Shown here in pieces: positions 26,997 to 36,119 of a stretch of 64,000 nucleotides of DNA. Where the stretch lies: positions 124,001-188,000 of the forward strand of contig JAWLAI010000007.1 in assembly GCA_041395565.1 (NCBI GenBank). Reading direction: 5' to 3'. Numbering within the stretch: the stretch's first letter is position 1; every line of letters begins with the position of its first letter. A model generated the notes under the pieces. It was not told the origin of the DNA. It worked only from the letters and a program-made list of their open reading frames with translations, and searched no databases. The translations under genes and the position numbers were made by a program. This stretch comes from Pseudomonadota bacterium. GTDB taxonomy: Bacteria > Pseudomonadota > Gammaproteobacteria > UBA9214.

Positions 26997-27272
26997 ATGA
27001 ACAACACGGAACGCACGCCTGTCTGGGTACGCCTCGCCTTCACCAATATCAGCACGCGCCGGGGTGCGCTGCTGCTGATCCTCGCATCGCTCGTATTCAC
27101 GCTCTACTGCATACCCTGGGCCAGGTACCTGCCCGGGCCCGCGTGGCTGGAGCAGCTGTTCCTGGTCGACGATTGGAGTTGGTTCGCCATGATGCTCCCG
27201 ATCACGATCTGGTACTGGCTGGGACTGCGCTGGCTCGATCAGCATCGACGCTGGCCGAACCTGCCCGAGTGA
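26997..27272 (+). CDS. small two-span membrane protein, function unknown
   Basis: A 91-residue protein from the ATG at 26997, chosen because CAGGG lies eight bases upstream; earlier in-frame starts exist at 26952, 26964 and 26982. Two membrane spans are visible: about 23-42 (GALLLILASLVFTLYCIPWA) and about 59-76 (WFAMMLPITIWYWLGLRWLD). The short acidic or basic ends match no family I know. Confidence 0.7.
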   Translation: MNNTERTPVWVRLAFTNISTRRGALLLILASLVFTLYCIPWARYLPGPAWLEQLFLVDDWSWFAMMLPITIWYWLGLRWLDQHRRWPNLPE

Positions 27273-27369
27273 CGCGCGACGCGACAGCCTGACGGTGCGC
27301 TCAGCCGGATAGCGTGACCGATCCGGCAGTGCATCCGCCCCTGCTGCCACGCCGCGCATCGGCAACGGC

Positions 27370-27627
27370 TCAGATACCCCCGATCAGCTGGGCACTCAGG
27401 TCGTGCTGCTGGACGAGTTTCAGGATCTGCGTTGAATTGATCTGGACCGGATCATAGCCAACGATCAGCAGGTGCTGTCGCTCGTCATTGAAGCGCGCGC
27501 GCTCCACACCCGTCGCCCTGCAGATGGCGTGCTCGACGCGCCGCCGGTTCTGTTCATCCAGCAGCTCATCCACATGCAACACGATGTCGATCTTGGTCCT
27601 GATAGCGTTCACCTGTGCGTTGTTCAT
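27370..27627 (-). CDS. small HMA-like ferredoxin-fold protein lacking the metal CxxC
   Basis: An 85-residue protein (MNNAQVNAIRTKIDIVLHVD onward) with AAGGAGAG five bases before its ATG. The strand-helix-strand pattern (IDIVLHVDELLDEQNRRRVE, ATGVERARFNDERQHLLIVG) resembles heavy-metal-associated domains, but the CxxC loop is replaced by ELLDEQ, so copper-type binding is not expected. Similar short HMA-like proteins without Cys occur in sulfur-oxidising gammaproteobacteria. The role is unknown. Confidence 0.75.
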   Translation of the reverse strand: MNNAQVNAIRTKIDIVLHVDELLDEQNRRRVEHAICRATGVERARFNDERQHLLIVGYDPVQINSTQILKLVQQHDLSAQLIGGI

Positions 27628-28067
27628 CCGGCTCTCCTTGTTTGTGGGACAACACACCTGCAATAGCAAGGGTTATGCCAGTGTTGACAGTCAGCCCGCC
27701 CGCCGCGACGCAGGCGTGACCATCCTGTCAGCGGAGTCAGCGGAACGAACCGTCGATCAAGGAGATAGCAAACGTCATCGATCCGCGCCGCGGTCCGCGC
27801 TGACTGCGTCACGGCCAGCACGCAGGCGCGGGTGACCGCGCGTCAGGCGACCTATTGTTTCCGGATGACGACGTCAGCAACCGGGCCGGGGTTAACTGCA
27901 GGAAACTCGGATTGTTGTCGTGTCGCCCGCCTGCGACGACGCATGCGCGTGCAGCGGCGCACGTTGCTGGCAGCGTCCGTCATACGCACCAGCGGCAGGC
28001 AAGGCCTGCAACAACGCAGGCGTGCCGTGGCGGGACAGCCCCCGCCGGCGCGGTACCGCGCCGACTG
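27628..28067. other. intergenic stretch with an 18-bp palindrome
   Basis: I see no gene in these 440 bases. At 28046-28063 lies the perfect palindrome CGGCGCGGTACCGCGCCG, five bases from the stop of the next minus-strand gene. It could slow transcription there, but no T-run follows. Confidence 0.45.
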
Positions 28068-28556
28068 TCATTCGCTGCCCGCCGACTCCCGCAGGATCCG
28101 CGCGAAGCGCGCCCGATGCCGGGCGAGATAACGCAGATGATCCGGATCCCGCGGACGCGGCAGCGCCAGGACCGCGGTGCTGCCCGGGTGCACATCGCGC
28201 AGGTCATGCGCGACCCACCGCTGCGGTATGACGGCGACTTCGCCGCGGCGCGGCAGGATCGCATAATCGATCAGGTAGTCCGGCGTCTCCAGCCAGGCAT
28301 GCGGACAGATGCGGTGCCGGCGCGGCGTGTCCGGCGCGAAACTCACCTGTCCGGTTACGAGCGTCGCCTCGATACCCGCCCGCGCGAGCAGATACTGGCC
28401 GGACAACGCATAGTAGAGGCACGCATGCCGGGCCTCCCAGTCGGGCGGCTTGGTGCGTGTCATCAGCGCCTCGACCCGCGGCGCCAGGGCGCGGGCGATT
28501 GCGGCCGTGCCTGCCGCCGGACCGCTAGCGGTGCCGGCCGCAGCCAGGGCGTGCAC
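28068..28556 (-). CDS. transglutaminase-like cysteine-protease-fold protein
   Basis: About 162 residues from a GTG start. The frame is open further upstream and would encode a signal-like segment (RRLSAILLVGVHALAAAG), so the true start may be earlier. A Cys-His-Asp triad is visible: WEARHACLYYALSGQYLLA, ICPHAWLETPDYLIDYAILP. This matches the transglutaminase-like superfamily, in particular the compact type seen in the C-terminal part of lasso-peptide B proteins, but there is no precursor peptide, cyclase or ABC transporter nearby. It may be a periplasmic amidase or protease of unknown substrate. Confidence 0.7.
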   Translation of the reverse strand: MHALAAAGTASGPAAGTAAIARALAPRVEALMTRTKPPDWEARHACLYYALSGQYLLARAGIEATLVTGQVSFAPDTPRRHRICPHAWLETPDYLIDYAILPRRGEVAVIPQRWVAHDLRDVHPGSTAVLALPRPRDPDHLRYLARHRARFARILRESAGSE

Positions 28557-28739
28557 CCCGACCAGCAGGATGGCGGACAGGCGTCGGTATGGGCTCAGGA
28601 CGGGAATGGCGGCAACCCTCGATTGCTGCCGGTCACCGACCGGCCCGTTTCCTGATAGTAGCCGAAATCCGGCTTTATGCCTTCACGCTGCCCGATGGAT
28701 AATTTATGGTATCCGTACACCCGTCTGAATCCGGATGCC

Positions 28740-29342
28740 ATGTATCGATTGCTCGCCATCAACGGCTGTTACCGTGAAAACAGCGTCATCGACCAGGCGG
28801 TCGAGCTGGCGGCACACAGCGCCAGGGATGCCGGTGCGACGACCGAGACCACCTTGCTGCGCGAGCTCCCCGTCAGCGACTGTCTCGATTGCTGGCATTG
28901 CATCCAGGCGGCGGAAGACATGCCGGCGGACTGCGTAATGAAGAATCACATGCACCCCCTGCTGGACCGGATCCATGCCGCCGACGGCTTCATCCTCGCC
29001 TCCCCCGCCAACATCTATACCGCAAGCAGCGTATTCATGCATTTCATGGTGAAACTGATGACCTATGCGCGGTGTCACCGCGCAGCGGGGGAGCACACGG
29101 CGGCGCAGCGGCAGCACACCCGGCCGGCGCTGCTGATCTCCAGCAGCGCGACGCCCGGGTTGATGGGACGCCTGTATTACTCGACCCAGCAGCAACTGCG
29201 GGAAACCGCGCGCACCCTCGGCGCCAGGCCGGCCGGTTGCGTGTTCGTGGAGATGATCGCCGACCGGGAACACACCGCGCTGCCGGAGAAGGCAGGCCGT
29301 CAGCTGCGTTACCTGGCAGGGCGACTGTTGCGCGAATCGTAG
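28740..29342 (+). CDS. NADPH-dependent FMN reductase / flavodoxin-family protein
   Basis: A 200-residue protein (MYRLLAINGCYRENSVIDQA onward). The start at 28740 is chosen by homology of the first beta strand; ATGs at 28677 and 28695 would extend it. It has a flavodoxin-like fold, with a phosphate loop after strand one, a Cys cluster (SDCLDCWHCIQAAEDMPADC) typical of iron-sulfur flavoprotein or NAD(P)H oxidoreductase members, and the FMN loop (GFILASPANIYTASSVFMHF). The Cys may bind a cluster or form redox disulfides. The substrate is unknown. Confidence 0.85.
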   Translation: MYRLLAINGCYRENSVIDQAVELAAHSARDAGATTETTLLRELPVSDCLDCWHCIQAAEDMPADCVMKNHMHPLLDRIHAADGFILASPANIYTASSVFMHFMVKLMTYARCHRAAGEHTAAQRQHTRPALLISSSATPGLMGRLYYSTQQQLRETARTLGARPAGCVFVEMIADREHTALPEKAGRQLRYLAGRLLRES

Positions 29343-29540
29343 CGAGCGCGGCCGGCACCCGCCGGACCTTGACGACAAGTTACTTCAATTAATACCTGTT
29401 TTCTATTGTTTTATATCCGTTTGATCATTTATCTTCTGCAAGAGTTTTGCGTCCTGCTTAATCGTTCCTTAAGGTCCAGGACGTACTAATAAGAATCCGG
29501 CCTCAACGGCCCGCGATAACAACAAACAGTGGTGGTCAAC

Positions 29541-32184
29541 ATGTCTACAATGCGCTGGTCCCGCTTCCGGGACATCCGGCAGTTCTCCCGGCCTGTCATC
29601 GCCGCGTTGGTACTCGGCCTGAGCGCCTGTGGCGGCGGCAGCGGCGAAGAGGACAGCAACAGCGGCGGCGGCGTCAGCCTCAACAACCCCCCGGTGTGCA
29701 GCATCGATACGCCCGCCACCGACGTCACCATCCCGGCAGGCGGCAGCGTGAACTACAGCGGCACGGTAACCGATCCCGACGCGGGCGACACGCTCACCAT
29801 ACGCTGGACATTCCCGGGCGGGACTCCCGCCAGCGCAAGCAGCGAGGATCCGGGACCGGTCAGCTACGGCAGTGCAGGCGTCTACCAAACGACGTTGAGC
29901 GCCACCGACAGCGCGGGCGCAGCCTGCAGCACGCAGCGCAGGAACATCATCGTCACCGGCGGCGGCACCCCGCCCGCCCTTTCGATCAACTCCACCAGCC
30001 AGGACTCGCTGCAACCCGTCACCGGCACGGTGCCTCAGCAGACCCCGGTCAGCGGCGGCAACTACAGCGTGCTGGCGATCAACGATCTGGGCATGCACTG
30101 CGGCGACCTCGACACCCGCATCGCCAGTATCCTGCCGCCGTTCCAGGTCCTGCTGGCACAGGTCATCCAGAAGGGCAGCCGTCCGACGATCAATCCCGCC
30201 GGCGTGAGCCTGGAGTACTCCGCCACCTTCAATCCGGCCGATCCGATCCTGGGACAGGCCGGCGCCGTCACGGGACTCAAGCTCGACGGTACCACCTACA
30301 AGACCAACTTCTGGGCAACGGTCGCCCTGGGCACCTACGATGCCTTCTACCCGGGCGGCCTCGGCATCACCCCGCTGGCCGGCGGCGGCTTCCCGGTCAC
30401 CCCCGACATCGGACTGCCGGTGCCCAACGTGGAAGACCTCTACATCGGTCCCGACGGTGTGGTGAACAGCGGGGACGAATTCCTGAGCGCGGTGCAGCAT
30501 GCCATGCCGGGACTGCTCGATCCCTACACGGCCAATGCGCCGCAGACCGCACAGGAGCATTACAACGACAAGCCGTTCTTCGTGAATTTCCCGTTCGGCT
30601 ACGTGGCGGAGAACGTCAACTGGTTCGAGGCCGCCGGCATCCCCTTCGCGGCATTCGATGACAGCGGCCGCGAGAACGCCTATCCGCTGGTGCGGGTCGC
30701 GGCCAAGAGCGGCGCGAACACGCTGGCGACCGTGGATACGGTGCTGCCGATCTCCGGCGAGGCCAGCTGCACCAACTGTCACGCCGACCCGGCCGATGTG
30801 CAAAACAGCCGCACCGCCGCACCGACCAATGCGCTGGCCAATGCGGGGCTGCCCGTGGCGACCAGCCTCGACGACCCGGACGGCAATCTGCCGGCCAAGG
30901 TCAGCGTGGAGTATGCCGCCGACATCAACATCCTGCGGCTGCACGATCTCAGGCACGGCGCCGCCTACGTCGATACCGGCAATGCCCCGACACCCTGCGA
31001 CATCAACGCCAACGGCGGCAACGGCGACGCGAATTGCCTGACCAACCGGGCGCTGGTGCAGCAGATCCCGGTGGTTTGCCAGGTCTGCCACTACACCCCG
31101 GCACTGGACCTGGCGCATGTCGGCCCCCAGGCCGGCCCGCCCGGCAGTCAGGCCAATGGCCGCAATCAGGTGGCGCACCAGAGCAATTCGCGCGTGATGC
31201 ATAACCATCACGGCCAGTTCGGCAGCCTGTTCCCGGCCATGCCGGCACCGCAGCAGAACGCGAGCGGCCTGATCACCAACCAGGCCGCACGGCTGGCGGT
31301 ACTGGAGGACACCTGCTACCAGTGTCACCCGGGCAGGAACACGCAGTGCCTGCGCGGCGCGATGTTCAATGCCGGCATGCTGTGCAACGACTGTCACGGC
31401 GCCATGCTGCAGGTGGGCGCCGACTTCTCCGCCGGCGTCTCCCCGGCCAATCCCGGCGCCTTCGTGCTGGGCGGTGATTTCTACGACCCCGGCGATCCCC
31501 AGCCGCGGGTACCCTGGGCGAACGAACCCGGCTGCGGCTCCTGCCACACCGGCGACGCCGGCAGCAACCTGGCGGGCAGCTCGGGCACCCTGGTCCCCGG
31601 TGGACCCCTACGGCAACCGCGATGGCATCCGTCTGCGCCAGGCCTGGCGCAGCGGCGATGCCAAGGCCACGCCGATCGTACCGGGCAACAAGCGTTTCGC
31701 GGAACCCGCCGTGCCCGCCAGTTTCAACGGCTTCAGCAATCCGGGTGCGGGCAATCCGCAGCTCTATCGGGTCAGCACCGGCCATGGCGGTGTCATGTGC
31801 GAAGGCTGCCATGGCGCCACGCACGCGGAGTGGCCGAATGCCAATCCCAATGCCAATGACAATATCACTGCCACCCAGTTACAGGGCCACACCGGCACCC
31901 TGATCGAGTGCAGCACCTGCCACGGCACGACGATGAACAACCAGAACACGCTCGGCGGACCACATGGCATGCATCCCGTGGGTGGCGATACCGCCTTCGC
32001 CCGCGGCGGTCACGAGAATGTGGACCGTTCCGGCTGCGCGGCCTGTCACGGCCCCGGCTCACGCTCCAGCAATACCGGGACGGTCCTGTCCCTGGCCAAG
32101 GCGGACCGGGTCCTGCGGACCGACGGCAGCGGTACCGTCACCGTACCCAAGGGCACGCCCATCGGCTGCAGCACCTGTCACTGA
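29541..32184 (+). pseudogene. nonahaem c-type cytochrome lipoprotein with one frameshift
   Basis: The start at ATG 29541 leads to a lipoprotein signal ending LVLGLSACGGGSG. A PKD-like beta domain lies about residues 45-145 (SGTVTDPDAGDTLTIRWTFP), then a conserved region (LAINDLGMHCGDLDTRI). Five haem motifs follow in this frame: CTNCH about 410, CQVCH about 513, CYQCH about 592, CNDCH about 615 and CGSCH about 664. At CCCC (31595-31598) one base must be skipped to continue as VDPYGNRDGIRLRQAWRSGD, with four more haems (CEGCH, CSTCH, CAACH, CSTCH) to the stop at 32184. The restored protein has 880 residues and nine haems, lipid-anchored and probably facing the periplasm or cell surface, and could carry electrons in sulfur or metal respiration. 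The extra base in a C-run is a likely sequencing error. Confidence 0.85.
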
Positions 32185-32284
32185 GCGGCCTGCGAACCTG
32201 CGGCGGCGCAACCCGGCCACCCGGCCGGGCACCGCCCCCAGCCCCTGCCCCGCGTCGCCTGGCGCGGCGCTTACGCACGCCACC

Positions 32285-32351
32285 TGACATGACACCCCCC
32301 GCGCTGACATGTCATGTACGACAAGTCTGTCAGACATGTCATGCACGAGAT
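32285..32351. repeat. tandem GACATGTCATG operator-like repeats
   Basis: GACATGTCATG occurs at 32306-32316 and 32333-32343, 27 bases apart, each followed by a YACGA sequence. A partial copy (TGACATGACA) lies at 32285. Each copy contains the palindrome GACATGTC, and GTCTG/CAGAC forms a small dyad between them. The spacing is close to an even number of helical turns from copy to copy, as expected for a cooperative regulator site. It lies between the cytochrome stop and the small membrane peptide gene. Confidence 0.6.
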
Positions 32352-32492
32352 GCCTGTCCAGCCGTGAAATATCAGCAGGATATTGCCCTTGCCGGGCTGG
32401 TCCGGATCTTGCTAGCCCATAAGACTGCAAAGCCGTATCGGAACGTCTTCGTCATTCTGGATCCAGTACAACCAGGGGAGGAAAGACCAGGC

Positions 32493-32573
32493 ATGTGGAA
32501 ATGGAATTTTCTGTTTGTCACGTTTCTGATCGCCGTCTGCGTACTGTACTTCGGCCCCGTGCACGCCCTGTAA
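32493..32573 (+). CDS. 26-residue single-span membrane peptide
   Basis: The frame opens MWKWNFLFVTFLIAVCVLYF and ends GPVHAL. GGGGAGGAAAG lies upstream with GGAGG about 11 bases before the ATG, one of the stronger ribosome sites in the window. It is almost wholly a hydrophobic helix with an amphipathic Trp/Lys N-terminus. Small proteins of this type often tune larger membrane complexes. It follows the multihaem cytochrome gene by 308 bases. The function is unknown. Confidence 0.6.
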   Translation: MWKWNFLFVTFLIAVCVLYFGPVHAL

Positions 32574-32706
32574 GGGCGCGCGCGAAAACGGAAACGGACA
32601 CCCGCGCAACGTCTCGGCCCGCGAAGAATCGCAACCGCGAACGGCGCAGCAGGCAGGTCGGGGAAGATGTCATGTGTCTCCTGCGCGCTGCCGTTCGCAA
32701 GCGATC

Positions 32707-32731
32707 GAAACCGCCCTGCTAGCGCGGTTTC
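32707..32731. terminator. hairpin between convergent genes
   Basis: GAAACCGC (32707-32714) pairs with GCGGTTTC (32724-32731) around nine bases. It sits between the ends of the membrane-peptide gene and the MscS-type gene. No U-run follows on either strand, so termination is only possible, not shown. Confidence 0.35.
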
Positions 32732-32775
32732 AATCAGGGAAAGATGCAGTACCGCACAGGGATGTGCGACTATTT

Positions 32776-35070
32776 TCACTGCCCCTCAGTCCTGCCCGCA
32801 GGAACCGACGGCTGGCCTGCCGGCACCGCGGGATACAGGTGCACATCGCGCTGCGGGAACGGAATGTTGATCCCCGCCTTGCGGAACGCCGCGTCGATGG
32901 CGATGTTGAGGTCGCTCTTGATCTCGAACTTGCGCTCGATCTGGCGGATGAAACAGCGCAGCTCGAACAGCAGGGCACTGTCGCCGAATTCGACGAAATA
33001 CGCCCGCGGTGGCGGCACCCCGGGCTGGTCTTTGAGTATTCCCGGGTGTTCGTTGGCGATCGCCAGCAGGATGTCGATGACCTGCCGCACGTCGCTGCCG
33101 TAGGCCACGCCGACCGCGACGATAATGCGCCCCCAGGGATCGTTCAGCATCAGGTTGGAGACCTTGTTCGAGATCAGCTCCGAATTCGGCACGATCACAT
33201 CGGCGCGGTCGAAGGTTTCGATCTGGGTGGAGCGGATGCTGATCTTGCGCACGAAACCCTGGGTGTCGCCGACCACGATCCAGTCGCCGGTACGCACCGG
33301 GCGCTCGAACAGCAGGATCAGGCCGGAGACAAAATTGTTCACCACATTCTGCAGACCGAAACCGATGCCGACCGACAGGGCGCCGGCGATCAGCGCCAGG
33401 TTGTCGAAGCTGATGCCCGCGATGCCGAGTGCGATCAGCAGGGTGACCAGCACACCCAGGTAACCGCTGATGGTGATGATCGCCTCGCGCCCGCCCCGGT
33501 CCAGGCGCGAACGCCGCACCAGCTCCGGCACCACCTTGTAGCGCATCCAGCGCGACAGGCTCATGCCGATGGCCAACACGGCGATGGCGCCGACCACCTT
33601 GGCCGGCACGAAATGCAGCGAGCCGACATCGAAGCCGGCGGTGACATGGTCGAGCACCAGACCGAGCCCCTGGTCCGACAGGCCCCAGGTCCACAGCGAC
33701 CACAGCAGGAAGGCCGCCCACACGATCAGGGCACTGGCCAGCCGGAACCAGATCAGCCCGGGCACGCGCTCCTCCGCCGCCAGGCCGAAGTAGGTGCGGA
33801 AGGCGCGCTGCCAGGCATAGGTGCCCTCGTCGAGCCCGTCGTACAGGTGCGTGAACAGCAGGTTGGCCTCTTTCGCGATCAGCAGCCCGGCCGCGGTCCC
33901 GCCCAGGCCGATCAGCAGGTAAACCGACAGGTTGCGGTAGCCGGCGGTCTCCGCCAGCGCGATCACCACCGCCGCCATGACCATGAGTATGCGCACGCCC
34001 CGCCTGCCCGCCAGGCCGGGCACGCGCCGCAGGATCAGCGCCGACCAAATCAGCCCCACCACCAGCAGCCATACCGATGCCGTGCGCAGTACCAGATAAT
34101 GCGGGTCCGGCAGGCCGATCACGGCGTTGGCGGTCAGCAGCAGGCCACCCAGCAGCAGCAGGGCCGCCAGGACGCGCACCCAGCGGCCGAGCAAGCGGGC
34201 ATCGTGTGCCGCCATGCCCTTGGCAATGCGCCCGGCCAGCCAGGTGTCGATGATGATGCCCGCGGTCAGCCACACCACCATTGCCAGCGCCACGCCGGCG
34301 ATCAGCGTCGGTGGCCATTGCGGCAGCAGCGCGGTGAGCAGCAGGAATACACCGCCGGCCGGCAGCAGCCATGGCAGCGTGTCGATGACGCTGCGCATGT
34401 GCACCGACTGCATGGTGCGGGTATGCCAGTAGTGGCGCAGGCCCAGCCCGGCCAGAAACAGCACGAGCAGCAGCGCCACGACACCGACATGCTCCGCGAA
34501 CACCAGCCGGTCCCAGCCGCTGCCGGCCGCCAGCAGGCCGGTGACCAGCCGGGACCAGGCGACCGGGTCGGTGAGCGCGGCTGTCGCCACCTCCCAGGTC
34601 GCCGGCTCGCGTGTCAGCAGATGCGATGTCAGCGCGGCCTTCTCGATCGCGAGCACGCGGTCGAACAGGTCCTGACCGAGCTGCGCGATCTGTTCGCAGT
34701 CGGCACGCTGGCGGCTCGCCTGCTGCAGCTGCTTGTCCAGTTCGCGGCGCGATGCGGCCACCTCGGGCGTCTCGTCCGCACCGGGTTCGCCCAGTGCGGT
34801 GACGCGCGCGGTCAGCTCGTCGATCCTGGCCTGCTCGGCGGTCACGCATTCGCGGGCCTCGGCGCGCGCCGGCGTGATGGCGTCCTTGAAGCCCGGCAGG
34901 CGGCGCTGCACCTGCACGGATTCACCCAGTGCGTCGAGCTGCTGCTCGATGCTGCCGAGACGACTGCGCGCCTGGTCGATCCAGGCATTGCGCTCGGCGG
35001 TTTCGTCCGCATGGGCGAGCGGCAGCAGTACGCATGCCAGCAGCAGGAGCATCCCTTGCCAGTGTTTCAC
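32776..35070 (-). CDS. large MscS-family mechanosensitive channel (DUF3772/MscK-like)
   Basis: The 764-residue protein starts with GTG. A signal peptide (MLLLLACVLLPLAHA) is followed by a periplasmic helical coil about 20-180 (QARSRLGSIEQQLDALGESV), then about ten membrane spans, the last being the MscS pore helix (LIAGALSVGIGFGLQNVVNN) near residue 565, a beta domain (GDWIVVGDTQGFVRKISIRS) and a C-terminal alpha/beta domain. This is the MscK/YbdG-type large channel that opens under membrane tension to release solutes on osmotic downshock. It is the last gene of the five-gene operon and starts 2 bases after the preceding stop, so translation is probably coupled. Confidence 0.92.
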   Translation of the reverse strand: MKHWQGMLLLLACVLLPLAHADETAERNAWIDQARSRLGSIEQQLDALGESVQVQRRLPGFKDAITPARAEARECVTAEQARIDELTARVTALGEPGADETPEVAASRRELDKQLQQASRQRADCEQIAQLGQDLFDRVLAIEKAALTSHLLTREPATWEVATAALTDPVAWSRLVTGLLAAGSGWDRLVFAEHVGVVALLLVLFLAGLGLRHYWHTRTMQSVHMRSVIDTLPWLLPAGGVFLLLTALLPQWPPTLIAGVALAMVVWLTAGIIIDTWLAGRIAKGMAAHDARLLGRWVRVLAALLLLGGLLLTANAVIGLPDPHYLVLRTASVWLLVVGLIWSALILRRVPGLAGRRGVRILMVMAAVVIALAETAGYRNLSVYLLIGLGGTAAGLLIAKEANLLFTHLYDGLDEGTYAWQRAFRTYFGLAAEERVPGLIWFRLASALIVWAAFLLWSLWTWGLSDQGLGLVLDHVTAGFDVGSLHFVPAKVVGAIAVLAIGMSLSRWMRYKVVPELVRRSRLDRGGREAIITISGYLGVLVTLLIALGIAGISFDNLALIAGALSVGIGFGLQNVVNNFVSGLILLFERPVRTGDWIVVGDTQGFVRKISIRSTQIETFDRADVIVPNSELISNKVSNLMLNDPWGRIIVAVGVAYGSDVRQVIDILLAIANEHPGILKDQPGVPPPRAYFVEFGDSALLFELRCFIRQIERKFEIKSDLNIAIDAAFRKAGINIPFPQRDVHLYPAVPAGQPSVPAGRTEGQ

Positions 35071-35072
35071 GA

Positions 35073-36119
35073 TCAGATCACCTCGTCCTCGGGCAATGCC
35101 GGCGCCAGGGATTCCTGCAGCACCTCGACCTGCTCGGCGACGGCGGCGTTGCTTTCAAAGCGCGCCAGGTGGAACAGCGCCTCGCCCTCGTGCACCAGCG
35201 GCAGATGGGTGTGGGCGATCAGGATGCCGCTGAACGGTGCCGTCACCCGGCATTCCGTGTCGATGAGCGGCGCCGCGATCACGCCCAGGGTGTCGCCCTT
35301 GCGGACCCGCGTCCCCAGCCGTGTGTGCAGGCGCAGCACCCCGCTCTCCGGCGCCCGCACCCAGGAGGAACTGCGCGCGACCACCGGCGTAATGCCATGA
35401 CCGGCCCGGCGCGACGCGGGCAGCATACCCAGCGTGCGCATCACCTGCAGCACGCCGCGCAGTCCCGCGCGGATGGCCATCTCGTCGAAGCGCAGCGCCT
35501 CGCCGCCTTCGTACAACAGCATCGGGATACCCGCTTCCATCGCCGCTTCGCGCAGGGAACCGTCGCGCAGGTCGGCGTTCAGCAGTACCGGCACGCCGAA
35601 CGCCTCGGCCAGCGCCCGCGCCGCCGGGTCGTCCAGGTTGGCGCGCACCTGCGGCAGGTTCTCGCGATGCACCGCCCCGGTATGCAGGTCGATGCCATGC
35701 GTGCAGTTGGCCACGATCTCGCGCATGAACAGGTCGGCGATGCGGCTGGCGAGCGAACCGCGGCTGCTGCCCGGGAAACTGCGGTTCAGGTCGCGCCGGT
35801 CCGGCAGGTAGCGCGAGCGGTGCAGCAGGCCGTGCACGTTCACCACAGGAACGGCGATCAGGCTGCCGCGCAACCGCTTCAGCGCCGTGTGGCGCAGCAG
35901 GCGGCGGATGATCTCCACCCCGTTCAACTCGTCGCCGTGGATGGCAGCGCTGACGAATATACGCGGGCCGCCCCGACGTCCGTTGACCACCTCGACCGGC
36001 ATGGTCAGGTTATCGTAGGTGTAGAGCCGTCCGATCGGCAGGTTGACGGTCATGCACGAGCCCGGCGCCACGCGGGTGCCGCCGAGCTCGATGCTGTTGC
36101 CGCGCTCAGCCTTTGCCAC
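35073..36119 (-). CDS. succinylglutamate desuccinylase/aspartoacylase-family zinc hydrolase
   Basis: The 348-residue protein starts with GTG, 14 bases inside the end of rimK. It belongs to the M14-like AstE/AspA family: zinc ligands His and Glu in AAIHGDELNGVEII and His in GIDLHTGAVHRENLPQVRAN, with the catalytic Glu region in MLLYEGGEALRFDE. A C-terminal beta domain (about 255-340) has a lipoyl-like fold (GVLRLHTRLGTRVRKGDTLG). These enzymes cleave N-acyl amino acids. Next to a RimK-type ligase, it probably removes or modifies a glutamyl or acyl peptide product. The substrate is inferred only from the context. Confidence 0.9.
   Translation of the reverse strand: MAKAERGNSIELGGTRVAPGSCMTVNLPIGRLYTYDNLTMPVEVVNGRRGGPRIFVSAAIHGDELNGVEIIRRLLRHTALKRLRGSLIAVPVVNVHGLLHRSRYLPDRRDLNRSFPGSSRGSLASRIADLFMREIVANCTHGIDLHTGAVHRENLPQVRANLDDPAARALAEAFGVPVLLNADLRDGSLREAAMEAGIPMLLYEGGEALRFDEMAIRAGLRGVLQVMRTLGMLPASRRAGHGITPVVARSSSWVRAPESGVLRLHTRLGTRVRKGDTLGVIAAPLIDTECRVTAPFSGILIAHTHLPLVHEGEALFHLARFESNAAVAEQVEVLQESLAPALPEDEVI

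Noticed and set aside
28068..28556. Lasso-peptide biosynthesis locus
   Set aside because: Only the transglutaminase-like gene is present. No precursor, asparagine-synthetase-like cyclase or exporter lies nearby.
29469..31547. A long minus-strand open frame opposite the cytochrome gene
   Set aside because: It is the antisense of a GC-rich gene with nine haem motifs on the plus strand and has no domain of its own.
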